From contig JAPPHD010000163.1 in NCBI GenBank assembly GCA_028821125.1, positions 1 through 36,696 on the forward strand: a DNA stretch of 36,696 nucleotides. The letters run 5' to 3'. The position numbers and the translations under genes are program-made. Below are positions 1-7,182 of this stretch, in pieces. This stretch comes from Gammaproteobacteria bacterium (GTDB lineage Bacteria; Pseudomonadota; Gammaproteobacteria; Pseudomonadales; Azotimanducaceae). The first letter of the stretch is position 1. The number at the start of each line of letters is the position of its first letter. Under the pieces are notes generated by a model. The model did no database searches. It saw nothing but the letters and a program-made list of their open reading frames with translations, and was not told where the DNA came from.

Positions 1-76
1 TGCCAAATCAACCGCTTGGCCAGACAATCAATGAGAAATCAGGGGGAACTTCGGTTTAAAGGTGCCGGATACCCGT

Positions 77-104
77 ACCGCACACCTACTCTCTCCCGGC
101 GGTC
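77..104 (-). repeat. Fragment of family B repeat flank (28-bp core)
   Basis: Read on the minus strand, this segment matches 35220-35247 on the plus strand at 26 of 28 bases, and weaker similarity continues for some 50 bases towards the HAD gene. Its ends, ACCGC and GCGGT, can pair, so the core can form a small hairpin around a purine-rich GGGAGAGAGT loop. It lies just past the stop codon of the HAD gene in that gene's direction, the same placement as the two full family B copies. I see no gene in 1-180. Confidence 0.6.
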
Positions 105-180
105 ATCTGTTACTCGCGCGTCAGCGTCCCGACGCGCCAAGTGAAGGTTCTTTTGAGTTTCGCGGCGAGGACGGTTGAGC

Positions 181-828
181 TCAGTCGAAAGACAGCCCCG
201 TTGCTGCTTGCAGGTCTGCGATTGCCTGATCCTCGTCAAGCACCTTGATCGTGTGCATGCCGAGGGCGCGGGCCGGCTTCAGGTTGATGCCGAGGTCGTC
301 GAGGAACACGCAGGCCCGTGGCGGCACGCCGAGCCGTTCGCAGGTGAGTTCGTAGATGCGGGGGTCGGGCTTGCGGATGCCTTCGACGCTCGATTCGACG
401 ATCAGGTCGAACAGGGCCATGACACGGCCGGTTTCCGTCCGGCGGGCAAAAGACCCTGCCATCGAGGGGCCGAGCCCGGTCTTCATGTTGTTGGTGATGC
501 ACGCCACGGCGAATGCGGCCTTGCAGCGCCGGAGCGCCTGCACCATCCGCGGCCGTACCTCTCCGCTCAGCATTTCGATGACGCGCCTGCCGGGCACCGG
601 GTAGCCGCGGTCGCGGGACTCTTCTTCGAACAGCCGGTCGAACCCATCGAGGCTGATCGCCGAGGACTCGAACCGTGCCCAGGCGTTCGATTCGGGGTTG
701 GTGGCGTTGATGGTACGAATGAAATCCTTCGGGAGCCCGTGTTCGGCTTCGAAGCGATTGAAGGCATCGAACGGCGAACTGGTCAGCACTCCGCCGAAGT
801 CCCAGATTACGGCCTGGATCGGGTCCAT
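181..828 (-). CDS. HAD-superfamily hydrolase (HAD-IA, ACAD10/EPHX2-like)
   Basis: A 215-residue haloacid-dehalogenase-fold phosphohydrolase; the substrate is unknown. HAD motif I is near the N-terminus (VIWDFGGVL), followed by a small helical cap, motif II (ITNN), the motif III lysine in RKPDP, and motif IV (FLDDLGIN). Motif I has Gly where classical HAD phosphatases have the second Asp (DxD). This DFGGVL form is typical of the ACAD10 / epoxide-hydrolase N-terminal group and may mean altered or weak phosphatase activity. I chose the ATG at 828 because the family begins right at the beta-strand before motif I; the 31 codons upstream in frame are Gly/Pro/Arg-rich and look non-coding. It is transcribed away from the neighbouring SDR gene. 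The family call is firm, the substrate is not. Confidence 0.85.
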   Translation of the reverse strand: MDPIQAVIWDFGGVLTSSPFDAFNRFEAEHGLPKDFIRTINATNPESNAWARFESSAISLDGFDRLFEEESRDRGYPVPGRRVIEMLSGEVRPRMVQALRRCKAAFAVACITNNMKTGLGPSMAGSFARRTETGRVMALFDLIVESSVEGIRKPDPRIYELTCERLGVPPRACVFLDDLGINLKPARALGMHTIKVLDEDQAIADLQAATGLSFD

Positions 829-958
829 CTTTGACGCCTGCGCAAAAGCCGCGAATACTAACGAACCGGTAACCGGTCTGAAAACCGGCCCACCGGGCCC
901 GCGACCGCCGTCGGCAGGCACCCCTTTTTTGAAAACAGGTCTACAGCCGCGTCGGGAC

Positions 959-1141
959 TAGCCCGACCTATTCGTGAATGAACGTAGCGAGGCTGGCAAG
1001 AGTAGTGAAAGCACTGGGTGCGCGGAGTAAGAGCGCGCGCTTACCGTGCTTGACAGCACGTTGAGCACGCGGCGGGAGCACGCTTAAGTGTTTCGCTGCT
1101 ATTGACGGCCGCAGTAGTTTATTCATGAATAGGTCGGGCTA
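959..1141 (+). repeat. Family A palindromic element, copy A1 (MITE-like)
   Basis: About 180 bp bounded by TA dinucleotides, with terminal inverted repeats of the form GCCCGACCTATTCRTGAAT. The interior is also an imperfect palindrome: the left GTGAAAGCACTGGGTG strand pairs with the right arm, and there is an internal CGTGCT/AGCACG hairpin. Near-identical copies lie at 26755-26936 and 33118-33298, and an internally deleted copy at 18514-18611. No transposase is encoded, so it is at most non-autonomous. TA flanks are what IS630/Tc1-mariner-type transposition would leave (inference). The right end is 34 bp before the SDR start codon. Confidence 0.9.
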
Positions 1142-1161
1142 TGGCGCGTTTGCAGCAGATC

Positions 1162-1166
1162 GGAGG
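1162..1166 (+). promoter_or_regulatory. Ribosome-binding site deciding the SDR start
   Basis: GGAGG lies 9 bases before the ATG at 1176. It favours that start over an in-frame ATG at 1125, which lies inside the terminal repeat of the family A element and would add 17 unrelated residues. Confidence 0.75.
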
Positions 1167-1175
1167 GATAGCGCG

Positions 1176-1964
1176 ATGATGGACTTGCAGGACAGCGTGG
1201 TGGTCGTCACGGGGTCGTCTTCCGGTGTCGGGGCGGCCTGTGTGCGCCAGTTGGCGGAAGCAGGTTGCAACGTCGTGGTCAACTACTCCCGCAACGCCGA
1301 CGGGGCGGAAGCCGCCGCGGCGGCCTGCCGGGAATTCGGCGTGGAGACCGAGGTGGTGCGCGCGGACGTTTCGGTCGACGAAGACTGCCGCGCCCTGGTG
1401 GCCGCGGCGGAGTCCCGCTGGGGCCGGCTGGACGGGCTGGTCAACAACGCGGGCACGACGAAGTTCTGCGCGCACGAGAATCTGGACGGCCTGAGCGGGC
1501 AGGATTTCCTGGACATCTACAGCGTCAACCTGGTGGGCCCATACCAGATGAGCCGCGCGGCCGCTCCGCTGATGCGGCGGGGAGGGCATGGCAGCATCGT
1601 CAACGTCGCGTCCATCGCGGGGGTCATGGGTATCGGCAGTTCCATCGCCTATGCAGCGTCAAAGGGAGCCCTGATCACGCTCGGGCTGTCAATGGCCCGG
1701 GTGCTCGGCCCGGAGATTCGGGTCAACACCGTGTGCCCGGGGTTCATTCAGGGCGAATGGCTGGCGGCGGGGCTCGGCGCCGAGACCTATGAACGCACCA
1801 AGTCGTTTCTGGAGAACAACGTCCCGCTGCGCCAGACCGCAACCGCCGACACGGTCGCCGAGGCAATCGTCTATTTCCTGAACGGAGCGAGCATCGTGAC
1901 CGGCGAGACGATGTTGCTGGACGGCGGGCATCACCTCATCCAGACGCCGTTCGCGCGGCGCTGA
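1176..1964 (+). CDS. SDR-family NAD(P)-dependent oxidoreductase
   Basis: A 262-residue classical short-chain dehydrogenase/reductase. It shows the cofactor motif TGSSSGVG (residues 12-19), the NNAG motif near residue 88, and the catalytic Tyr159-xxx-Lys163 (YAASK) preceded by the serine-containing strand IVNVASIAG. The VNTVCPG segment follows, and the usual C-terminal TGETMLLDGG ends the fold. Length is normal for 3-oxoacyl-ACP reductase-like and alcohol-dehydrogenase-like SDRs; the substrate cannot be read from sequence. It converges on the PhoB-like gene, with 53 bp between stops. The promoter and leader region is the family A element ending 34 bp upstream, so expression may depend on sequence within that element. 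Confidence 0.9.
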   Translation: MMDLQDSVVVVTGSSSGVGAACVRQLAEAGCNVVVNYSRNADGAEAAAAACREFGVETEVVRADVSVDEDCRALVAAAESRWGRLDGLVNNAGTTKFCAHENLDGLSGQDFLDIYSVNLVGPYQMSRAAAPLMRRGGHGSIVNVASIAGVMGIGSSIAYAASKGALITLGLSMARVLGPEIRVNTVCPGFIQGEWLAAGLGAETYERTKSFLENNVPLRQTATADTVAEAIVYFLNGASIVTGETMLLDGGHHLIQTPFARR

Positions 1965-2017
1965 TTCGCTCCGCCCGCGGCCAGGGCTGATACTGACCGG
2001 TTCCGGCCGGTTCCAGG

Positions 2018-2704
2018 TCAATCGGGGGAACTGAACCGGTAGCCGACCCCCCGCACGGTCTGAATGAGGGTGTCGTGGCCATATGGCTTCAGGGTGTTGC
2101 GCAGACGCAGCACGTGGACGTCGACGGTACGTTCCTCGACATAGATGCTGCGGCCCCAGACCCGGTCGAGCAACTGGGACCTGCCGAAAGCCCTGTCTGG
2201 GTTGCGCATGAAGAGTTCCAGCAGGCGGAAGTCGGTTGGCCCGATCTTTACCGTGGCGCCGCGCACCACAAGCTTGTGCGAGTTGAGGTCCAGTTCCAGG
2301 TCCCCGGCGCGCAGGATGCCGTCGTCCGGGGTTCCCGCCCGGCGCAGGAGGGCGCGCATGCGGGCCACGAGTTCCCTGGGCGAAAACGGCTTGGTGATGT
2401 AGTCGTCGATGCCGGAGTCGAAGCTCTTGAGCTTGTCCGTCTCCTCGCCGCGGGCGGTCAGCATGATCATGGGCAGCCCGGCGGTATGCTCGTCGTTGCG
2501 CAGGCGGCGGGCCAGGTCGATGCCGCTCATGCGGGGCAGCATCCAGTCGATGATCAGGAGCGAGGGCAGGGGCCCCTCGAGTTGTTCGAGCGCTTCCTCC
2601 GCGCTTGCGGCCTCACCGACCTCGAAGCCGTTTCGAGACAGGGCAAAGCCGAGCATCTCCCTGATTTCCTGCTCGTCCTCTACGATCAGTACCGAATTGT
2701 TCAT
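2018..2704 (-). CDS. phoB: PhoB-like response regulator (OmpR/PhoB family)
   Basis: A 228-residue two-component regulator, the length of E. coli PhoB. The receiver domain has acidic residues Asp10/Glu11, phosphoacceptor Asp53 (LIIDWMLP), the TAR switch motif and the lysine in TKPFSP. The C-terminal winged helix carries the family signature ending VRGVGYRFS. PhoB activates phosphate-starvation genes when phosphorylated by PhoR. I chose the ATG at 2704 because the conserved VLIVEDE strand starts 5 residues later; an upstream in-frame start at 2737 would add 11 residues. No phoR or phoU is adjacent: the neighbours are a convergent SDR and a divergent dienelactone hydrolase. The subfamily call rests on length and motif spacing; another PhoB/OmpR paralogue is possible. 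Confidence 0.75.
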   Translation of the reverse strand: MNNSVLIVEDEQEIREMLGFALSRNGFEVGEAASAEEALEQLEGPLPSLLIIDWMLPRMSGIDLARRLRNDEHTAGLPMIMLTARGEETDKLKSFDSGIDDYITKPFSPRELVARMRALLRRAGTPDDGILRAGDLELDLNSHKLVVRGATVKIGPTDFRLLELFMRNPDRAFGRSQLLDRVWGRSIYVEERTVDVHVLRLRNTLKPYGHDTLIQTVRGVGYRFSSPD

Positions 2705-2737
2705 GGCGGTCGCCGGGCGGGTGCGGGGCTTGGTCAC

Positions 2738-2841
2738 CTCAAACTGTCACGTCGCGTTCGAACGATTTGACCACGTCTTGATGTCATGCGTGCGACGGAC
2801 TCCCGGGCTGGCCTCGTCTGTTGGGGCAGCGACAGTTTGAG
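2738..2841. repeat. Widely spaced 11-bp inverted repeat
   Basis: CTCAAACTGTC at 2738-2748 is repeated in reverse complement at 2831-2841, in the divergent space between the phoB-like gene and the dienelactone hydrolase. It is perfect over 11 bases with 82 bases between. Each half contains CTGTC, the core of a Pho-box half-site, but I do not see the 11-bp direct spacing of a real Pho box. A looped operator is possible, as is chance. Confidence 0.35.
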
Positions 2842-2987
2842 AGCCGATTATTACAGTTTCATGAATGCGGCAACACCGATTGCGCGAGCCGTGACGGAAG
2901 ACTGCCGGCGGCGCGGAACGCACGGCGCGCCCGCTGCCGCCGGCCGTGGTAGACGACTGCCGTGTGTGATACAAAGTGCGCCGATAG

Positions 2988-2995
2988 AAGGAGGT
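2988..2995 (+). promoter_or_regulatory. Strong Shine-Dalgarno for the dienelactone hydrolase
   Basis: AAGGAGGT is a full-length Shine-Dalgarno 6 bases before the ATG at 3002. It fixes the start, although the frame stays open for another 72 codons upstream. Confidence 0.85.
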
Positions 2996-3001
2996 GCAAG
3001 G

Positions 3002-3673
3002 ATGGGTACGAAAACACGCTTGAATTCCGCGGACGGCTTTGAATTCGCCGCGTACGAGGCCATGCCCGGGGGCCGGCCGCGGGCCGGGCTGGTGGTCATA
3101 CAGGAAGTGTTCGGTGTCAACGGCCACATCCGTGAGGTGGCGGACGGCTACGCCGGGGAAGGCTATGCGGTGGTCGCTCCCCAGATATTCGACCGGGTCG
3201 AGCCCGATGTGGAACTCGGCTATACCGAAGCGGACATGGGGCGGGGCATTGAACTCGCGTTTCAGGAACTCCAGATGCAGAACACGCTGGCCGATCTGCA
3301 GGCCGCGATCAACCAGGCATCGCAGCACGGGAAGGTCGGTGTGGTCGGCTACTGTTTCGGCGGGCTCTTGACCTGGCTGTCGGCCTGCGAACTCGACGGG
3401 GTGGCGGCCGCATCCTGCTACTACGGGGGCGGCATTGCGGGAGAGGCCGGGCGGACACCGGGTTGCCCTGTGATCATGCACTTCGGCGAACTCGATGCAC
3501 ACATCCCCATGAGCGATGTGGACCAGGTCAGGGAGGCCCAGCCGGACGTGCCGATCCATGTCTACAACGCCGACCACGGTTTCAACTGCGACCATCGGGG
3601 AAGCTACGATGCGCCGAGCGCAGCACTCGCCCGGGAGCGCACGCTGGCCTTCTTTGCTGAAAATCTCGGCTGA
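3002..3673 (+). CDS. Dienelactone hydrolase family protein
   Basis: A 223-residue alpha/beta hydrolase of the dienelactone hydrolase (carboxymethylenebutenolidase) family. It shows the early VVIQEVFGVN strand-loop, the nucleophile elbow GYCFGG with a cysteine nucleophile, the Asp in GELDAHIP and the catalytic His in NADHGFNC. Classical members hydrolyse dienelactone in the modified ortho-cleavage of chlorocatechols. Many genomic homologues act on other lactones or esters, and no other chlorocatechol gene is nearby, so the substrate is open. It has its own strong ribosome-binding site and stands alone: the next gene starts 286 bp later behind a separate leader. Family call is firm. Confidence 0.9.
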   Translation: MGTKTRLNSADGFEFAAYEAMPGGRPRAGLVVIQEVFGVNGHIREVADGYAGEGYAVVAPQIFDRVEPDVELGYTEADMGRGIELAFQELQMQNTLADLQAAINQASQHGKVGVVGYCFGGLLTWLSACELDGVAAASCYYGGGIAGEAGRTPGCPVIMHFGELDAHIPMSDVDQVREAQPDVPIHVYNADHGFNCDHRGSYDAPSAALARERTLAFFAENLG

Positions 3674-3792
3674 TACCGGGGCTTGCCCTCCAGATACCGC
3701 AGTCGCGGTCAAGGTTGTCAAATGGGCCCGGTTCGCACCCGTTCACCGCTTGCCCGCCGGGCCGTGGCATTGCCCGCCCGGCCTGTTGAACC

Positions 3793-3821
3793 TTGACATC
3801 CTGAACGTGTATGTTGATGCT
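3793..3821 (+). promoter_or_regulatory. Candidate sigma70 promoter of the TonB2-type operon
   Basis: A perfect -35 box TTGACA (3793-3798) is followed at 17 bp by GATGCT, a weak -10. It is the best candidate in the 286-bp gap before the DUF3450 gene. I see no clear Fur box around it. Confidence 0.3.
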
Positions 3822-3875
3822 TCGCGCAACTATAGCGGGGGAGGCGCATTTCGCCGGAAAGCTGCATGGCTGCCG

Positions 3876-3915
3876 GGGGGTCGTCCCGTCAAAATGGGGG
3901 TCGTCCCGTCAAATG
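3876..3915 (+). repeat. Two tandem 20-bp repeats in the TonB-operon leader
   Basis: GGGGGTCGTCCCGTCAAA occurs twice in a row with a period of 20 bp (copies begin at 3876 and 3896). The pair sits between the candidate promoter and the first gene, ending about 45 bp before its start codon, so it would be transcribed in the leader. It could be a doubled regulator-binding site or a simple local duplication. Confidence 0.75.
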
Positions 3916-3959
3916 GCAGACCCATCGGGCTGCAACCAATCATTCCTGCAGGAACTCGT

Positions 3960-4730
3960 ATGAAAAATCGAACCATTCACTGGCTCTCCATGCTGGCGCT
4001 GGCGCTTGCCGCCGGGTTCAGCAGTTCGGCGTCGGCGGCCACGCTGGCGGACATTTACCAGGTGGCCGAGCGCATCAATCAGCAGGCCAAGACTTCCCAG
4101 GCGAAGATCGACGCGCTCACGGAAGAGACGCGCCAGCTTCTGAACCAGTACAAGACCGTGCTCAAGCAGATCGAGGGCCTGCGGGTCTACAACCGCCAGC
4201 TCGAAAAGCAGATCTCCGGCCAGCGGCAGGAGATGGAGCAACTGGCCAGGTCCATCGACGAGGTGACGATCATCGAAAGGCAGATCACGCCGCTGATGCT
4301 CCGGATGATCGAGGGTCTCGACCAGTTCGTCGGTCTCGATCTGCCGTTCCTGCTCGATGAGCGCTACAACCGCATCGACCTGCTCCGCGAAATGATGGAC
4401 CGGGCCGATGTGGCCGTTTCCGAGAAGTTCTCCCAGGTCCTGCGGGCATTCCAGATCGAGAACGAATACGGCCGCACGATGGAGAGCTATGCGGATACGA
4501 TCGAGATCGAGGGGGTCGACCGGAAGGTCGACGTACTCAAGGTGGGGCGTGTCAGCCTCGTCTACCAGACCCCGGACGGCGAGGAGACCGGCATGTGGAA
4601 TCCGGCCTCCGGAGCCTGGGAGCCGCTTGGCGACGAGTATACGACGCCTGTGAGGAACGGCATCCGCATGGCCCGCAAGCAGCTCTCCGTCGACATGCTG
4701 ACCCTGCCCATCACCGGCCCGGAGGCGTAA
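3960..4730 (+). CDS. DUF3450 periplasmic coiled-coil protein of a TonB2-type system
   Basis: 256 residues. A signal peptide (MKNRTIHWLSMLALALAAG.. ending SASA) precedes a long helical, Gln/Glu/Arg-rich coiled coil (about residues 30-130) and a small C-terminal domain containing YQTPDGEETGMW. This is the DUF3450 pattern. Such genes are found as the first gene of TonB2-type clusters (the VC1548 position in Vibrio cholerae), and this one overlaps the same unit: the next gene starts 5 bp after its stop. The exact role is unknown; a periplasmic scaffold for the proton-channel complex is my inference. The start is the ATG directly before the signal peptide; the frame is open upstream but that part has no homology to secreted proteins. 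Confidence 0.85.
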   Translation: MKNRTIHWLSMLALALAAGFSSSASAATLADIYQVAERINQQAKTSQAKIDALTEETRQLLNQYKTVLKQIEGLRVYNRQLEKQISGQRQEMEQLARSIDEVTIIERQITPLMLRMIEGLDQFVGLDLPFLLDERYNRIDLLREMMDRADVAVSEKFSQVLRAFQIENEYGRTMESYADTIEIEGVDRKVDVLKVGRVSLVYQTPDGEETGMWNPASGAWEPLGDEYTTPVRNGIRMARKQLSVDMLTLPITGPEA

Positions 4731-4735
4731 CCATC

Positions 4736-6196
4736 ATGAACAGACTTCAGCGAATTCTGGCTCTGGGCGGCCTCATGGTCGCAGCGCCACTGGCCTTGGC
4801 TCAGGAAGGATCGAGCGCGGCGGAAACCCGGCCGGTAGAGGCAAACACCCTCGATGAGTTGCTCCAGAACGTGGAGGAGCGTCGAATCGTCGAATCCCGT
4901 GAACACGTTCAGCGCGAACGCCGGTTCCAGAACGACAGGACGGCGCAGGCCGAGTTGCTCGCCAATGCGGAGGCCGAGCGGCGCTCCGAGGAACGGCGTT
5001 CCGACCGGCTGGAAACCCAGTTCGAAGAAAACGAAATCAGGCTGCTCGACCTGCAGGAGCAACTCGACCGCCGGTTAGGCTCGTTGCGCGAGCTGTTCGG
5101 TGTACTGCAGCAGGTGGCGGGCGATACGCGAGGGGTCTTCGAGGGCTCGCTCATTTCAGCGCAATTCCCGAACCGAGGGGAGTGGCTGGGCGACCTGGCT
5201 GCAAAAATGGGCACCGCAAGCCAGCTTGCGACCATCGAAGAAATGGAAACCCTATGGTTCGAACTGCAGCGCGAGATGACCGAATCCGGGCGCATCAGCC
5301 GGTTCCCCGGCACCATCACCATGCTCAGCGGGGAAGAGAAGCCGGCGGATATCATTCGGGTGGGCTCTTTTGCGCTGCTCGGCGACAGCGAGTATCTCAG
5401 CTACGATCTGAATGACGGCTCGCTGGTCGAACTCGCCCGGCAACCCGCCGCCCGCTTTACGAATACCGTTGAAGACGTGGAAGAAGCGGTGCCCGGCGAG
5501 GTCGTGGGGCTTGCCATCGACCCGACACGGGGCTCGCTCCTTTCCCTGCTCATCCAGGCCGCGACCGTGGGCGAGCGGGTCGGCTCCTTCTTCGGCGGAA
5601 TCGGCAAGGGCGAATGCTACCTGCCGTTCTGCGACGGCCAGGGCGGTTACGTGGGCGCCGTTATCATTCTCGGCGGCATCATTGGCGTGCTGCTCGCCAT
5701 CGAGCGTCTGGTGACGCTGTCCATCACCAGTGCCAAGGTCAACGCGCAGAAGCGTTCCGAGACGGTAAGCGACGGCAATCCGCTCGGCCGGGTGCTGAAC
5801 GTCTACCATGAAAACAAGGCGGTGGACGTGGAAACCCTGGAACTCAAGCTCGGCGAGGCAATTCTGGGCGAAACGCCCAAGATAACAAGGAACATCACGT
5901 TGATTCAGGTCATCTCCGTGGTGGCTCCGTTGCTCGGGCTCCTCGGTACGGTTATCGGCATGATCCTGACGTTCCAGGCCATCACCCTGTTCGGAACGGG
6001 CGATCCGAAGACGATGGCGGGCGGTATCTCCACGGCGCTCATGACGACGGTGCTCGGGCTTTGCGTCGCCATACCCATGACGCTGCTGCACGCAATCGTG
6101 GCGCAGCGCAGCCGGTCGGTCATTCATGTGCTCGAGGAACAGACCCAGGGCATCATCGCCGACCACGCCGAACAATCGGGCCAGGCGCTCGCGTAG
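4736..6196 (+). CDS. ttpC: TtpC-like MotA/TolQ/ExbB proton channel protein
   Basis: 486 residues. A signal peptide (residues 1-23, ending ALAQ) and a long periplasmic coiled coil (about 35-130, very rich in Arg/Glu) are followed by a middle domain. Then comes a C-terminal MotA/TolQ/ExbB module with three membrane helices: VGAVIILGGIIGVLLA near 310, VVAPLLGLLGTVIGMIL near 405, and TTVLGLCVAIPMTLL near 447. The extended N-terminus distinguishes TtpC from ordinary ExbB. In Vibrio, TtpC is required for TonB2-dependent iron uptake. A GGAGG at 4721-4725 inside the end of the DUF3450 gene serves as ribosome-binding site, so the two are translationally close. Symbol assigned by architecture and synteny. 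Confidence 0.88.
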   Translation: MNRLQRILALGGLMVAAPLALAQEGSSAAETRPVEANTLDELLQNVEERRIVESREHVQRERRFQNDRTAQAELLANAEAERRSEERRSDRLETQFEENEIRLLDLQEQLDRRLGSLRELFGVLQQVAGDTRGVFEGSLISAQFPNRGEWLGDLAAKMGTASQLATIEEMETLWFELQREMTESGRISRFPGTITMLSGEEKPADIIRVGSFALLGDSEYLSYDLNDGSLVELARQPAARFTNTVEDVEEAVPGEVVGLAIDPTRGSLLSLLIQAATVGERVGSFFGGIGKGECYLPFCDGQGGYVGAVIILGGIIGVLLAIERLVTLSITSAKVNAQKRSETVSDGNPLGRVLNVYHENKAVDVETLELKLGEAILGETPKITRNITLIQVISVVAPLLGLLGTVIGMILTFQAITLFGTGDPKTMAGGISTALMTTVLGLCVAIPMTLLHAIVAQRSRSVIHVLEEQTQGIIADHAEQSGQALA

Positions 6197-6205
6197 GCCG
6201 GCGCC

Positions 6206-6724
6206 ATGGTGGGTGAAGCCTGGCTGGCCATCGTCCAGTTCATGGAACAGGGCGGCAATGTACTCTTTCTGATTGCCGCCCTCACGTTCCTGATGTGGAC
6301 GCTCATTTTCGAGCGGCTCTGGTATTTCAATTCCGAACACAAGCGGATCATCCAGGCCGCAACCGACGATTGGGAAGGCCGGCCGGAACGGCGCTCCTGG
6401 AGCGCCCACCAGATCCGCGACCGGATGATCTCGGAGACCTCCGGCAAGATCACGGGCACACTGCCGCTCATCCAGACCTGCGTGACGCTTTGCCCGCTGC
6501 TGGGGCTTCTGGGCACCGTGACGGGCATGATCAGCGTGTTCGACGCCATGGCGACCCAGGGCGGCAATGCCCGGTCCATGGCGGCAGGCGTCTCGATGGC
6601 CACCATACCCACCATGTCGGGCATGATCGCTTCGCTGTCGGGCCTGATGGGCAGCACCCTGGTAAAACGGAAAGTGGATTACGAGATCGAGACGTTCGAA
6701 CAGCACCTTACCACCGACCATTGA
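6206..6724 (+). CDS. exbB: ExbB proton channel subunit (TonB2-type)
   Basis: 172 residues, the short ExbB form typical of TonB2 clusters. Membrane helix 1 is near the N-terminus (NVLFLIAALTFLMWTLIF), and helices 2 and 3 lie around residues 90-115 (LCPLLGLLGTVTGMISVF) and 125-155 (TIPTMSGMIASLSGLMGS). ExbB forms the pentameric inner-membrane pore that with ExbD turns the proton gradient into TonB movement. It starts 9 bp after the TtpC-like gene and is followed after 49 bp by exbD. Confidence 0.92.
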   Translation: MVGEAWLAIVQFMEQGGNVLFLIAALTFLMWTLIFERLWYFNSEHKRIIQAATDDWEGRPERRSWSAHQIRDRMISETSGKITGTLPLIQTCVTLCPLLGLLGTVTGMISVFDAMATQGGNARSMAAGVSMATIPTMSGMIASLSGLMGSTLVKRKVDYEIETFEQHLTTDH

Positions 6725-6773
6725 ACGGTGGCGGCGAAACGGTGGCGGCGAAACAATGAGGGAGTGACGGGAA

Positions 6774-7181
6774 ATGGCGAGAAAAGGCAGCCGGTTCTCA
6801 CGCAGCGACGACGAGTCGGACATCAACCTGACCCCAATGCTCGATGTGGTGTTCATCATGTTGATCTTTTTCATCGTGACCGCCACCTTCATCAAGCAGG
6901 CCGGCATCGAGGTGCTGCGTCCGGAAGCGGCGACGGCGGAACAGAAGCCGACGGTCAGCGTGCTGGTCGCCATCGGCGAGAACGGCGAGATCTGGATCGA
7001 CAAGCGGCGCGTCGATCCCGCGGCGGTGCGCTCCCACATCGAGCGGCTGCACGCGGAAAACCCAAAGGGAGGCCTGGTGATCCAAGCGGACAAGGGTGCC
7101 AGGTATGAGTTGTTGAAAGCGGTATTGACGGCGGCCCGGGGCGCAGGACTTTCCCAGGTGGCCATTTCGACGGAGGCGTAA
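6774..7181 (+). CDS. exbD: ExbD proton channel subunit (TonB2-type)
   Basis: 135 residues. A short basic cytoplasmic N-terminus leads into the single membrane helix INLTPMLDVVFIMLIFFIV, which carries the essential channel aspartate at position 24. A periplasmic ExbD/TolR domain of about 85 residues follows. It lies in one unit with exbB and tonB, and tonB starts 1 bp after its stop. A second ExbD of the same length (36185-36592) shares the INLTPMLDVVFIML helix but differs in the periplasmic half. Confidence 0.93.
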   Translation: MARKGSRFSRSDDESDINLTPMLDVVFIMLIFFIVTATFIKQAGIEVLRPEAATAEQKPTVSVLVAIGENGEIWIDKRRVDPAAVRSHIERLHAENPKGGLVIQADKGARYELLKAVLTAARGAGLSQVAISTEA

Positions 7182-7182
7182 C

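Noticed and set aside
1125-1175. N-terminal extension of the SDR gene from the ATG at 1125
   Set aside because: That ATG belongs to the family A terminal repeat and no ribosome-binding site precedes it; GGAGG before 1176 fits the family start.
1994-2020. Hairpin ACCGG/CCGGT between the convergent SDR and phoB genes
   Set aside because: Short, with no T-run on either strand; possible terminator but not supportable.
5252-7165. A 637-codon open frame antisense to ttpC-exbB-exbD
   Set aside because: Gives Arg/His/Pro-rich protein with no motif; it is the usual antisense openness of GC-rich genes. The sense genes have clear motifs.
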